Shown: positions 34,324 through 45,927, numbered from the stretch's first letter. The stretch is DNA of 64,000 bases from Gemmatimonadaceae bacterium (GCA_030835125.1 JAUQWM010000015.1:62001-126000), one strand, 5' to 3'. Made by a program: numbers and translations. The notes: generated by a model from the sequence alone, not told the origin.

Positions 34324-35373
34324 TCATCCGCCGAACGGGTCTCGGCCGGCCGGGCGCGGGGCCGGTTCCTGCTGGGTGAGGCAATGCAGCGTGCCGAGGC
34401 CCCAGACCAGGTCCACGGCATGGATGCCACAGACCTGGCGGTCCGGGAAACAGTCGGCGAGGATGTTGAGCGCCACCCGGTCCATGGGATCGTTGAACGT
34501 GGGAACCGCCACTACGCCGTTGGCGATGTAGAAGTTGGCGTAACTCGCCGGCAGGCGCTGGCCGTCCATGACGACCGGGCGGGGGAAGGGGAGCCGGACG
34601 ATCCTGAGGGGGGGCGCCCCGCCACCCTCGAGCCGTCGGAGGTTGTCCATCGACCGGCGGTGATTCTCGTCGTCGGCCGGGTCCTCCTCCACCGCGAGCA
34701 CCACCGTGTCGGCACTGACGAACCGCGCGATGTCGTCGATGTGTCCATGCGTGTCGTCGCCGACGCACCCCTCACCGAGCCAGATGGTCCGGTCGATCCC
34801 GAGCCACTCGAGGAACGCCTGCTCATAGCCCGCTCGATCGAGGCCGGGATTCCGTTCCTGGATGGGCGACAGCAGGCACTCCTCGGTCACCATCAACAGG
34901 CCGGCGCCGTTGGCCTCGATCGCACCGCCCTCGAGCACCATCGGCTGGCCGTCAGGCCGCATCGGCACCACGCGACGATGACCGGTGATGCGCTCGATGG
35001 CCGCACCGACCGCGCGGTCGGCCCCGAAATTGTCGTACTTCGCCCAGGCGTTGAACGCCCAGTTGACCAGCGTGACGGTCCCGTCCGCATCGTGCACGAC
35101 GGTTGGCGCCGAGTCGCGCAGCCAGACGCGGTCACTCGGGACGAGGTGGAGCCGGTGGCCGGCGGGATCGCATCCGTGAGCCGCGAGTTTCCGCCTCGCG
35201 TCCTCACGCACGTCCTCGTCGTGACAGAGGATCTCCACCCGTTCGTGCTGCTGCAGGACACGAACGATCTCCGCGTACACCCACGGGATCGGCGCCAGCT
35301 TGCCGGGCCAGTCGGGTTCGTGGTGTGGCCAGGCCAGCCAGGTCGCGGCGTGCGGAGCCCACTCGGCCGGCAT
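34324..35373 (-). CDS. aguA: agmatine deiminase
   Basis: This 349-residue enzyme hydrolyses agmatine to N-carbamoylputrescine and ammonia. It belongs to the guanidino-group modifying fold, with MPAEWAPHAATWLAWPH at the N terminus, WLRDSAPTVV, NWAFNAWAKYDNF, LEGGAIEANG, DTHGHIDDIARFV and the catalytic Cys in TLHCLTQQEP at the C terminus. The ATG at 35373 fits the family start, though the frame is open upstream into the next gene and the repeat. It lies 77 bases downstream of aguB. Confidence 0.93.
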   Translation of the reverse strand: MPAEWAPHAATWLAWPHHEPDWPGKLAPIPWVYAEIVRVLQQHERVEILCHDEDVREDARRKLAAHGCDPAGHRLHLVPSDRVWLRDSAPTVVHDADGTVTLVNWAFNAWAKYDNFGADRAVGAAIERITGHRRVVPMRPDGQPMVLEGGAIEANGAGLLMVTEECLLSPIQERNPGLDRAGYEQAFLEWLGIDRTIWLGEGCVGDDTHGHIDDIARFVSADTVVLAVEEDPADDENHRRSMDNLRRLEGGGAPPLRIVRLPFPRPVVMDGQRLPASYANFYIANGVVAVPTFNDPMDRVALNILADCFPDRQVCGIHAVDLVWGLGTLHCLTQQEPAPRPAGRDPFGG

Positions 35374-35419
35374 CCGGTGCCGGGATGAGCGATGGGAGAC
35401 GGAAGCCGGGCGGTCTGTC

Positions 35420-35449
35420 GATTCCCGATTTCCGATTCCCGATTCCCGA
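35420..35449. repeat. GATTCCC tandem repeat between aguB and aguA
   Basis: Four copies of GATT(C/T)CC separated by G fill the tract. The same unit is repeated five times at 52.4 kb. No clear complementary arm is present here, although GGGAGACGGAAGCCGGG just before is purine-rich. Confidence 0.75.
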
Positions 35450-35450
35450 C

Positions 35451-36377
35451 TCACGCCAGGTACCGACTGAGGATCCCGCCGTAGGCATCGACCCGCCGGT
35501 CCCGGAAGAACGGCCAGTTCCGCCGCGTCTCCTCGATGACTGCGGGGTCGCACCGCGCGATCACGACCTCCGGATCCTGTCCCCCCTCGGCGAGCATGCG
35601 GCCGAACGGGTCGCAGATGAACGAGTGCCCGAAGAACTGCAGTCCCTGCGTGTCGGGTTCCGGCTCGAAGCCCACGCGATTGGCCGCGGCCACGAACACC
35701 CCGTTGGCGATCGCGTGTCCGCGCTGGACGGTGCGCCAGGCGTCGACCTGCGCGTCCCCGAACTCGGCGCGCTCGGCGGGATGCCAGCCGATCGCCGTGG
35801 GATAGAACAGGATGTCGGCACCGAGGAGGGCGGTGATGCGCGCCCCTTCGGGATACCATTGGTCCCAGCAGATCAGCACGCCGATGTTCGCATAACGAGT
35901 CTTCCACACCCTGAACCCGTGCGATCCGGCAAACGCCCCCTCGCGTCCGGGGGCTGAGCCGTCCGGGTCGCCCGGCGTGAAGTAGTACTTCTCCTCGAAC
36001 AGCGGGTCGTGCGGGATGTGCATCTTGCGATAGGTGCCGAGCAGGGTGCCGTCGGCATCGATGATCGCGGCCGAGTTGCGGTAGAGCCCGGACGCCTGGC
36101 GCTCGTAGACCGGGGCGACGAGGACGACCTGGAGCTCGGCGGCGACGGCGGAGAGCGCCTCGGTGGTCGGTCCGGGGATCGGTTCCGCGATGCTGAAATG
36201 CTCGACGCGCAGCGACTTGCAGAAGTACGGCGCGTTGAAGAGTTCCTTGAGGCAGATCACCTGCGCGCCGCGACGATGGGCCTCGCGGATCGAGGTCATC
36301 GTGCGATGGAGGTTCTCGGCGCGGTCGGCACTGGCGGCGTCCTGGACCAATCCGACCGTGAAGGCGGGGCGCGACAT
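35451..36377 (-). CDS. aguB: N-carbamoylputrescine amidase
   Basis: This 308-residue nitrilase-family enzyme hydrolyses N-carbamoylputrescine to putrescine, CO2 and ammonia. The catalytic triad is visible: E45 in CLKELFNAPY, K118 in YRKMHIPHD and C170 in LICWDQWYPE. The Asp-rich FTPGD and AIANGVFVAAANRVG are also conserved. Next to aguA it completes the agmatine-to-putrescine route. No arginine decarboxylase of the classical type is in the window, but a SpeD-like protein lies at 53.2 kb. Confidence 0.95.
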   Translation of the reverse strand: MSRPAFTVGLVQDAASADRAENLHRTMTSIREAHRRGAQVICLKELFNAPYFCKSLRVEHFSIAEPIPGPTTEALSAVAAELQVVLVAPVYERQASGLYRNSAAIIDADGTLLGTYRKMHIPHDPLFEEKYYFTPGDPDGSAPGREGAFAGSHGFRVWKTRYANIGVLICWDQWYPEGARITALLGADILFYPTAIGWHPAERAEFGDAQVDAWRTVQRGHAIANGVFVAAANRVGFEPEPDTQGLQFFGHSFICDPFGRMLAEGGQDPEVVIARCDPAVIEETRRNWPFFRDRRVDAYGGILSRYLA

Positions 36378-36394
36378 GCGAGGAAGCTCGCCGA

Positions 36395-36955
36395 TTACAC
36401 GCCCCGGGGAAAGACGGCGCGCAGGTCGAGACAGTTGGCGTCGAGCCCGACCGGGAGTTGCACCGGCCCGGAGGTGTGCAGGCAGAATTCGCGAGCAGGT
36501 CCGAGTGTCATCTGCCGCCCCCAGAGCCCGGCGCCCGCGTCGGTGAGCGGTCGCAGCCTCTCATGGAGCAGCGAGTACGACCATCCTTCGGGCTTGGCAA
36601 ACCACCACGCCTGACGCGGCGACGAGCTGGCTGTTCCAGCGCGAAGGCGGTACAGCCCGGCGGTGCCACCCGCGGCGGCAGCCGCTGCCTGGTCGTGCGG
36701 CAACTGGCGTGTCGCGGAAACCGCGGCGTCGTTGAGGGGATCGAGGTCGGCGCTGCTGCCGAGCAGGTACCAGTCCTCGTAGGCATCCCGTCCGTCGTTC
36801 GCCCATGGCGCGCCGGTGATCGCATGACACGCGGACCCTGTCAGGCCCGGCGATGGTGACGCCCTGAGTGCGAGGTGGAACTGCGCGAGCCGCTCCTCGT
36901 AGTCGGCGACGGGGATGTCCGCCCGTTTCCAGTGCCAGAAGACGTAGGCCAACAT
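36395..36955 (-). CDS. conserved hypothetical protein
   Basis: This 186-residue protein begins MLAYVFWHWKR and carries several aromatic motifs (YEDWYLLG, QAWWFAKPEGWSYSLL, LWGRQMTLGP). It has two conserved-looking parts that suggest a ferredoxin-like fold. There is no signal or membrane segment. I recognise no family. It lies 17 bases upstream of aguB on the same strand, so it is probably in the same transcript; a role near polyamines is only a positional guess. Confidence 0.7.
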   Translation of the reverse strand: MLAYVFWHWKRADIPVADYEERLAQFHLALRASPSPGLTGSACHAITGAPWANDGRDAYEDWYLLGSSADLDPLNDAAVSATRQLPHDQAAAAAAGGTAGLYRLRAGTASSSPRQAWWFAKPEGWSYSLLHERLRPLTDAGAGLWGRQMTLGPAREFCLHTSGPVQLPVGLDANCLDLRAVFPRGV

Positions 36956-36994
36956 CAGGTCAGGTTGGGAAAGGAGTGAAGAACTGCACCACGA

Positions 36995-38299
36995 TCACAC
37001 CAGAGCCAGCACGAGGTCGTTCACGTTGGTTCCGGTCGGGCCGGTCCTCAACAGGGCGCCCGCGGCCTGCAGGGCGTCGTACGATGCATGGTCCCTCAGC
37101 GCGATGACCGGATCGACGCCGGCATCGAGCACGCGCGCCCACGTCGTCGCATCCACGATGGCACCCGCGACCTCTGTCGGACCATCGCGACCGTCGGTGC
37201 CGGCCGCGAGCACGGTGATTCCGGTCGCGGCGCGCTCATGAAGGACCTGCGCACAGGCCAACGCGAATTCCTGGCAGCGGCCTCCGTGGCCAGCGCTCGA
37301 ACCGAGGGTCACCGTCGTCTCTCCGCTCCAGATGATGCACGTCGGCGGTGTGGTGCGCGCGCGCTCCGCGAGCGCGACCCCGAAGCGGCGGCCGGCGATT
37401 GCCGCTTCGCCGGACAGGGCCGGTTCGACCACCTCGACCACGCAGCCGGACCGGCGCGCTTCGTCAGCCGCGCCACGCTCCGCGTGCGTCCGGTCGAGGA
37501 TGACCCGGACGGAGGTCGTTGCGAATCGTGCATCGTCGACGCTGGGCAGGTCGGGCAGCCGGCCGCTCGCCATGTCGTCGATCACGCGGCGCGCCGCGGG
37601 TGGTAGGGATGCCCACGCGCCGGCCTCAATCGCTCGCGCGCGGGCATGCGAGGCGGGAGACGGGTCCGGGGCGCAAGGGCCGGAGGCGATCGCCGAGGGG
37701 TCATTGCCGGGCACGTCCGACGCGATCAGGCAGTGGATCCGCCGCGCGCGCAGCGCGAGGGCAAGGCGGCCTCCGCCAAACCGCAACAGCCGCTTGCGCA
37801 GTGCGTTCATGACCTCGATGTCGGCGCCTGACGCGAGCAGCGCCGAGAATGCGCCGCGCAGGTCCGCGTCCGGGAGTCCGGCAATCGGGGATGCGACGAG
37901 GCTGGTGGCGCCGCCGGACACCAGGACCACCGCGTCGGCGTCGGCGGGCACTGCCTCGGCGAGCACGCCGAGGCGGTCCGCCGCAATCGACGACTGCGCG
38001 GCAGGGACGGGGTGGTCGCCACTGACCGCCGGGAGGCCGTGCCTCGCGTCCGGGTCTTCCGCATGTGCCACGACGATCCCGCCCCCGATCCGGACTCCTC
38101 GCTGGTGCAGCGCCGCCACCGCGCCGGAGGCCATGGCATGTGCGCCCTTCCCGATCGCGATCACCCAGGCTGCCGGCGCCAGGTCGTCGGTGGCCAGCAC
38201 TGCCTGACGAGTGGCGTGTTCGGGACCTGACGCGGCGACCGCGGCGCGGAATGCACGCTCCAGGACCGCGCCGGGTTCGGGGATCACGGGCAGAAACAC
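36995..38299 (-). CDS. glycerate 2-kinase (MOFRL family)
   Basis: The protein of about 434 residues matches bacterial glycerate 2-kinase of the GckA/TtuD type, with IAIGKGAHAMASGA, SGDHPVPAA, VVLVSGGATSLVASP, ASDVPGNDPSAIASGP and the C-terminal MOFRL region (GGRCQEFALA, AGTDGRDGPTEVAGAIVD). It phosphorylates D-glycerate to 2-phosphoglycerate. The GTG at 38299 lies inside the stem of the upstream terminator, so a GTG at 38287, four codons later, is an alternative start. Confidence 0.9.
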   Translation of the reverse strand: MFLPVIPEPGAVLERAFRAAVAASGPEHATRQAVLATDDLAPAAWVIAIGKGAHAMASGAVAALHQRGVRIGGGIVVAHAEDPDARHGLPAVSGDHPVPAAQSSIAADRLGVLAEAVPADADAVVLVSGGATSLVASPIAGLPDADLRGAFSALLASGADIEVMNALRKRLLRFGGGRLALALRARRIHCLIASDVPGNDPSAIASGPCAPDPSPASHARARAIEAGAWASLPPAARRVIDDMASGRLPDLPSVDDARFATTSVRVILDRTHAERGAADEARRSGCVVEVVEPALSGEAAIAGRRFGVALAERARTTPPTCIIWSGETTVTLGSSAGHGGRCQEFALACAQVLHERAATGITVLAAGTDGRDGPTEVAGAIVDATTWARVLDAGVDPVIALRDHASYDALQAAGALLRTGPTGTNVNDLVLALV

Positions 38300-38328
38300 G
38301 TCGCCCCGGCGCGGGGCCGGGGCGACGT
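38298..38328 (-). terminator. terminator of the peroxiredoxin gene
   Basis: A perfect 12-base-pair stem (ACGTCGCCCCGG at 38298-38309 with CCGGGGCGACGT at 38317-38328) and seven-base loop lies ten bases past the stop of the peroxiredoxin gene. On the reverse strand it is followed by GTTTCT. It overlaps the possible GTG start of the glycerate kinase gene. Confidence 0.7.
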
Positions 38329-38338
38329 CAGGTCGAGG

Positions 38339-38932
38339 TCAGCCGCCGGGCGGCGCCGGGGGCGGATTGAGCCTGTCAATCTCGGCTCCGAGCTCGTCAT
38401 AGGCATCCTGAACGGTGACCCGGAACGGAAGCGCCTTGTACGTGACGCGCCCGGTCTTGTCGATGACATACAGGTGCCGGTTGTTCGTCTTCCGCTGCTC
38501 GTTGAGCGCCTGGTAGGAACGGCTCACCGTGCCGCCGGAATCCGCCATCACCAGGATCGGCGTCTCGAGCTCGCGGAACCAGCTGACGAGCGTGGTGTCG
38601 GGGTCGACGCTGACTCCGAGGACCACGACGTCGCGTCCGTTGTTGAAGAGCGTGGCGTACTGATCACGGTACGCCTCCATTTGCACCGTTCAACCACGCG
38701 TTCGCGCCTGGGGGAAGAACGCGAGGACGACGGTCTTGCCGCGGAAGTCCGACAGGCGCTGGGCCGTGGCGAGCTTGCCGTAGCGCGTGATGCCGGTGAA
38801 CTCGAAGTCCGGCGCCATCTCGCCGACCTTCGGACCGACCTCGGGCTGCGCCGCCGGCTGCTGCGCCCGCGCCATCATCGGCAGGGCGACCAGTGCGGCG
38901 ACGGCGATCGCGCTCGAACCTGCGTATCTCAT
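38339..38932 (-). CDS. exported peroxiredoxin-like protein, probable selenoprotein (UGA at codon 81)
   Basis: Read through one in-frame TGA (38690-38692), this is a 197-residue AhpC/TSA-family protein. It has a signal peptide (AIAVAALVALPMMARAQQ), then APDFEFTGITRYGK and VVLAFFPQARTRG, and the TGA falls exactly where peroxiredoxins have the peroxidatic Cys (FFPxxxTxGCT). The frame continues with TVQMEAYRDQY, VVVLGVSVDPDTTL and HLYVIDKTGRV without any shift. A SECIS-like stem-loop starts 14 bases after the TGA. Selenocysteine is therefore more likely than a broken gene. It would reduce peroxides in the periplasm. AGGGG lies before the ATG. Confidence 0.8.
38654..38675 (-). promoter_or_regulatory. 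candidate bacterial SECIS element
   Basis: GGCGTAC and GTACGCC form a perfect 7-base-pair stem around the 8-base loop CGTGATCA on the reverse strand. The loop has G at its second position, 23 bases past the TGA. As I recall the published bacterial SECIS consensus, a G in the first two loop bases at 16-37 bases from the UGA is required, and this fits. Confidence 0.65.
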
Positions 38933-39029
38933 GGAGACCCCTGAATCGGGTGGACCCGGACAAAATGCCCTGCGGATACGGGAGAAGGGAGGGGGATACG
39001 GCAAGGACCCGCGCCAGGTCAGGGGTCGG

Positions 39030-39934
39030 TCAGCTCTCCGGCCCGTCCCCGGTGTCGATTCCCACCCTGAGCGCGCCGGGGAGGACCCCGAGGTCCATGC
39101 CGGTCGACGCCACCTGGTGCAATTCGCCGTCCGCGTCGAGGAGTGGCGGGGCGTCGAACTCGAGCCGGAGACGAGATGCCGGTCGTCGATCCACTTCCGG
39201 CTGGCCGACGTGGGTCCCGAGGCGGGCGCGGAGGAAGAGCTGCAGCCTTCGCCGGGGCGGCGCATCCCGCACCGATATCACATCGATCATTCCATCGGTG
39301 ACCGAGGCGCCCGGGGCGACACGGAAGCCGCCACCGAAGCGCGGGCCATTGGACGCAACGATGGCGACCCATGCGCCCACGGGACCGGCCGGTTCCTCCC
39401 CGAACCGGAGCGACGCCCTGACCGCGCGATACGTGCGAAGGAGGGGCAGGGCAGCGGCGACGTACACCATCGTCCCGCTCAGGCCGCGGAAGTTCCTCAC
39501 GGCGCGCAGCACCTCGGCTTCCAGCCCGATCCCGGCGACGTTGAGGAACGGAATGCCGTTGACCTGGCCGACGTCCACCCGGACCGACCCGCGTCCGGCG
39601 GCGATGCGCGCCATGGCGCGCGGATCGGCGGCCGGCAGGCCGAGCGCGTGCGGGAAGTCGTTGCCCGTGCCGGCGGCGATGGGGACCAGCCGCGGGTCGC
39701 CGCCGCCCTCGAGGATGCCCCGGGCGACGTTGCCCCAGGTGCCGTCACCGCCTAACGCCACGATCGTGTCGATGCCCTCGGCGGCGGCGCGGGCGGCGAG
39801 GTCCCGTTCGTCCCCGGGTCCCCTCGTCAGGCGGACGTCGTTGATGCCGGCCGCCGCCAGCGCCGCCCGGACCGCCGGGAGCCGTCGCGCCCCGCGGCCG
39901 CGCCCCGCCGCGGGGTTGGCGATCAGGCAGGCAT

Positions 39935-39938
<4 letters not shown>
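39030..39938 (-). CDS. diacylglycerol kinase family lipid kinase
   Basis: This 302-residue protein of the DAGK catalytic family shows [16 protein letters not shown] at the N terminus, the nucleotide-binding [20 protein letters not shown] and the C-terminal beta domain ending in DADGEL. It would phosphorylate diacylglycerol or a related lipid alcohol. The start is a TTG that overlaps the aconitase stop as TTGA, so its translation probably depends on aconitase translation. No membrane segment is visible. Confidence 0.9.
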
Positions 39939-42700
<2,762 letters not shown>

Positions 42701-42834
42701 GATCAGGGGCAGGGTGCAGTTGGCAGGCGGGTCGGGGCGTCCTGAGCCCGTGGCCAGTTCCGGGTACCGTAATCTAACAAGCGACGGTCGCCGACTCCTT
42801 CCGGGGTCGCCACGTTCCTGCCAGCTTCAGGCTC

Positions 42835-43110
42835 ATGTCTCGCGCCTTTGTTGACGATGATCGCGACGATTCCGGTCGCCCGCGCCGGACGTTCGACCTG
42901 CCTCCGCGGGATGACCCCGCGTTCGAGGCCGCGGCCGCGCGAGCGTTGCTGGAGGCCGCGCGCGAGGGCGTCACGGGCGATGCCGAGCAGGCGACCGGCT
43001 TCTACTGGGGTGACGCGGCGTTGCGGGACCATGTCGAGGCGATTCGAAAGCGCGCCGCGGCCGATGGTGACGACCGCCTCGAGCAACTGGCGGAGCGGTT
43101 TTTGAAATAG
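42835..43110 (+). CDS. small charged hypothetical protein
   Basis: The 91-residue protein is helical and rich in Asp, Arg, Ala and Glu (FVDDDRDDSGRPRRTFDLPPRDD, then AAAARALLEAAREG and LEQLAERFLK). There is no signal or membrane segment. No family recognised. It is divergent from acnA and the ATG at 42835 has only a weak upstream purine run. Coding is supported by a third-position GC bias that looks like its neighbours and by the ordered helical pattern. Confidence 0.6.
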   Translation: MSRAFVDDDRDDSGRPRRTFDLPPRDDPAFEAAAARALLEAAREGVTGDAEQATGFYWGDAALRDHVEAIRKRAAADGDDRLEQLAERFLK

Positions 43111-43223
43111 GGTCGAGGGTCGAGGGTCGAGGGTCGAGGCTTGAGGTGAGGTCTGAGGTCTGAGGTCTGAGGTCTGCGGTCTGAGGTCTGCGGTCTCGAG
43201 CCTCGACCCTCAAGCCTCGACCC
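43110..43223. repeat. GGGTCGA/GAGGTCTG tandem and inverted repeat at a convergent junction
   Basis: Four copies of GGGTCGA (43110-43137) lead into GGCTTGAGG. A core of seven GAGGTCTG or GCGGTCTG units (43146-43195) follows. The right arm CCTCGACCCTCAAGCCTCGACCC (43201-43223) is the complement of the left arm and ends in the stop codon of the deacetylase gene. It contains two unit types nested in one another. Confidence 0.92.
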
Positions 43224-44188
43224 TACTTCATCCCCGCCTGGGCCTTCACGTATTCCGCGGCCTGGCGGTGTGTCGCGAACCACGCGCCGCCCTTCGACCG
43301 GATGTGCGACAGCAGCAACTCCAGCGCGACGATGCGCGAGCGATGCCCACTCACATGTGGATGCATGGTCAGCACGAACATCGTGCGTTCCTCCCACGCC
43401 TTGTCGAACTCGTCGATCCAGACCTGGGCCACCTCGCGCGGTGAGGCGTAGTTCGCGCCCTGGACGTTGAAGAGCGGCGCGTCGTCGAGGATCCACTCGA
43501 CGGGGATCTCGACGATGCCGGTGGGTTGGCCATCCTGGAGCAGCTCGTACGGACGATCGTCGGACATCATCGAGCTTTCATACGTGAAGCCCAGTTCGCG
43601 AATGATCGAGAGCGTCGCTGGCGAGAAGTTCCAGGAGGGTGCGCGATACCCCACCGGTCGCGTCCCGGTGACCTTCGTGAGGTAGTCGAGGGCGCGCTTC
43701 ACCAGGTCCCGCTCCACGTCGGCAGGCACCTGCGTGTTCATCTCGTGGATCCAGCCATGCACGGCAAACTCGTGCACACCAGAGGCCTTGATGACGTCCG
43801 CCATCTCGGGGTGCAGCATGAGGCTGACCGCCGGGATGAAGAACGATGCGGGAATACGCTGGCGATCGAGCAGGTTGACGATCCGGCCAAGTGCCACGCG
43901 GGCACCGTACTCGCCCTGGGACAGTGCACCCACTGTCGGTTCGCCGAACCGCAGCGCAACCGACTCGTTGTCGACGTCGAAGGAGAGGAGGACCGCAACG
44001 CGGTTGCCGTCGGGCCACTGGCGCGGTTGCAGGCTTCGTCCGGCGCGCACGGCGCCGACCACCTTGCGGATACTGTCCTCCGACCATTCCCACGCAGGCT
44101 TCCGGGGCGGCTGCGCCTGCGCACCCACCAGGTGCATCGGAACCGCCAGGGAGGAAACGAGGACGAGCAACGGGTGGCATCGAGTCAT
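43223..44188 (-). CDS. secreted polysaccharide deacetylase (NodB domain)
   Basis: The 321-residue protein starts at the ATG at 44188, with GGAG five bases before it. It has a signal peptide (LLVLVSSLAVPMHLVGAQAQ). The NodB core shows VAVLLSFDVDNES (catalytic Asp and metal Asp), FAVHGWIHEMNT (the HxxxH metal motif) and GYRAPSWNFS. It resembles the PuuE and allantoinase-like branch as well as peptidoglycan or chitin deacetylases, so the substrate is open. It should act in the periplasm. Confidence 0.87.
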   Translation of the reverse strand: MTRCHPLLVLVSSLAVPMHLVGAQAQPPRKPAWEWSEDSIRKVVGAVRAGRSLQPRQWPDGNRVAVLLSFDVDNESVALRFGEPTVGALSQGEYGARVALGRIVNLLDRQRIPASFFIPAVSLMLHPEMADVIKASGVHEFAVHGWIHEMNTQVPADVERDLVKRALDYLTKVTGTRPVGYRAPSWNFSPATLSIIRELGFTYESSMMSDDRPYELLQDGQPTGIVEIPVEWILDDAPLFNVQGANYASPREVAQVWIDEFDKAWEERTMFVLTMHPHVSGHRSRIVALELLLSHIRSKGGAWFATHRQAAEYVKAQAGMK

Positions 44189-44350
44189 GGGCACTCCTCG
44201 TGACAGGCGTCAGGCGAAAGCCGCGGCTTGACGCACCGGGTTCACCGGCCAGCTTCCGGAGGCGCGTATCGGCACCGGCCGGTACGCGCCGCCCCGGATT
44301 CTGCCACTCACCCACCGGTTGCGCGAGGTCTGGTGCTCACCGCCAACGCC

Positions 44351-45391
44351 ATGTCCGCCGAGACGACCCAGGACACGCCCCCCGCCGACCTGGCGCACCG
44401 CCTGATGGCGATCGATTCGACGACCGGGAGCGAGGGTGCGGTCGTCGCCGCGATGCACGCGATCCTCCAGGAGCAGGGCTGGTCCGTGATGCGGATCCCG
44501 GTCGCCCCGGGTCGGGACTGCCTGCTGGCGCGCGCGCACCCGGATCCTGACGTCACGCTGTCGACGCACCTCGACACGGTCCCGCCCTTCATCCCGCCAC
44601 ACCGCGAGGGCGATCGCCTGTCGGGGCGCGGCGCGTGCGATGCCAAGGGGATCGCCGCCTCGATGATCGTGGCCGCGGGACGGCTGCGCGCGCAGGGCGT
44701 ACCGGTCGGGCTGCTGTTCGTGGTGGGGGAGGAAACCACCCACGACGGGGCACGGGCGGCCAACCAGTGGGCCGCGGCGAACCTGCCCTCCCGCCCGCGC
44801 GCCCTGATCAACGGGGAGCCCACCGGGAGCACGTTGGCGTTAGGCACCAAGGGCGCCATGCGGGTCGTGGTGCGCACGGTGGGCCGGGCGGCCCATTCCG
44901 CATACCCGGAATTGGGGGACTCGGCCATCTCGCGCCTGGTCTCCCTCCTGGCCGACCTCGACCCGCTGTCGCTGCCGACCGACGCCATCCTCGGCCCGAC
45001 GACCATCAACATCGGCGCGATCTCAGGCGGTGTCGCGGACAACGTGATTGCCCCCGCCGCCGAGGCGCGGCTGATGGCGCGACTGGTCACGCCGGCCGCC
45101 GACATCATGGCAATCCTCGAGCGCTGGGCGGCCGGACGCGCGACCCTCGAACCGGGAATCACGGTGCCGCCCGTTCACCTGACCGCCGTCGAGGGCTTCG
45201 AGACGTCGGTCGCCGCCTTCGCCACCGACCTGCCGTCGCTCACCAACTGGGGAACGCCATACCTGTTCGGACCGGGATCGGTGCACGTGGCCCACACCGA
45301 CCACGAACACGTCAGCGTCGACGAGTTGACCCGTGCCGTCGATGCCTACGTCCGCCTCGCCCTGGCGGCGCGGGCGCGCCTCGGGGACTGA
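44351..45391 (+). CDS. M20 family metallohydrolase (ArgE/DapE/LysK-like)
   Basis: The 346-residue cytoplasmic enzyme shows the M20 metal site: STHLDTVPPF (His and Asp), SGRGACDAKG (bridging Asp), VVGEETTHDG (Glu base) and the late HTDHEHVS (His). The dimerisation domain is in the middle (GAMRVVVRTVGRAAHSAYPELGDSAI). It would remove an acyl or aminoacyl group from an amino acid; the size is shorter than typical ArgE and closer to LysK. The ATG at 44351 is chosen by homology. It converges with the VOC protein gene, seven bases away. Confidence 0.85.
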   Translation: MSAETTQDTPPADLAHRLMAIDSTTGSEGAVVAAMHAILQEQGWSVMRIPVAPGRDCLLARAHPDPDVTLSTHLDTVPPFIPPHREGDRLSGRGACDAKGIAASMIVAAGRLRAQGVPVGLLFVVGEETTHDGARAANQWAAANLPSRPRALINGEPTGSTLALGTKGAMRVVVRTVGRAAHSAYPELGDSAISRLVSLLADLDPLSLPTDAILGPTTINIGAISGGVADNVIAPAAEARLMARLVTPAADIMAILERWAAGRATLEPGITVPPVHLTAVEGFETSVAAFATDLPSLTNWGTPYLFGPGSVHVAHTDHEHVSVDELTRAVDAYVRLALAARARLGD

Positions 45392-45397
45392 GAGGCG

Positions 45398-45793
45398 TCA
45401 GGCGCTCGGCTGGGCGAAGACCACGAAGTGTCCGCCCGGCTCGCGGACGCCGATCTCGTGCATTCCATAGAACGTGGTTCGCCGAGGCATCTCCACGGGG
45501 TAATCGCCGAGCAACTCCTCCACGGCGCCGAGATCGGCCACCTCGATGAACAGGGCCGCCGATCGACCATTCACCTCGCCGGTGTTCGCGCCCAGGTCCT
45601 CGAGGATGCTGGCGACGCTCTGCAGCATCACCTCGACGCCGTCCTTGACCAGGATCGCGAACCCGACCGCTTCGCCATGGGGCACCGTGACGGTCTTCTC
45701 GAAGCCGAGTCGGCCTTCCCAGAATGCGAGGCTGGCCTCGACCGATTCCACGGCGAGGACGGGGGTCACGCGTCGCACGTTGATTGATGCCAT
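45398..45793 (-). CDS. VOC family (glyoxalase/dioxygenase superfamily) protein
   Basis: The 131-residue protein has the beta-alpha-beta-beta-beta halves of the VOC fold: VTPVLAVESVEASLAFWEGRLGFE, AILVKDGVEVMLQS, ALFIEVADLGAVEELL and YGMHEIGVREPGGHFVVFAQ. The pattern resembles bleomycin-resistance-like proteins. The metal ligands are not evident beyond one Glu and one His. The ATG at 45793 fits the family start. Substrate unknown. Confidence 0.88.
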   Translation of the reverse strand: MASINVRRVTPVLAVESVEASLAFWEGRLGFEKTVTVPHGEAVGFAILVKDGVEVMLQSVASILEDLGANTGEVNGRSAALFIEVADLGAVEELLGDYPVEMPRRTTFYGMHEIGVREPGGHFVVFAQPSA

Positions 45794-45927
45794 GGCCTGG
45801 TCTCCACGCCGGATTCCGCGCGGGCCGGCCGCCCGCTGAAAGCGGAAACATGCACCTGGAGCATCCGCGGAGAAAGGCGCGGCACCCGACCCCGGCATTG
45901 GGGCGCCTCCAACAGTAGCTTCCCGCA

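Noticed and set aside
38339-38932. Peroxiredoxin pseudogene or frameshift
   Set aside because: Both halves are in the same frame, only the TGA interrupts it, it sits at the catalytic Cys position and a SECIS-like hairpin follows.
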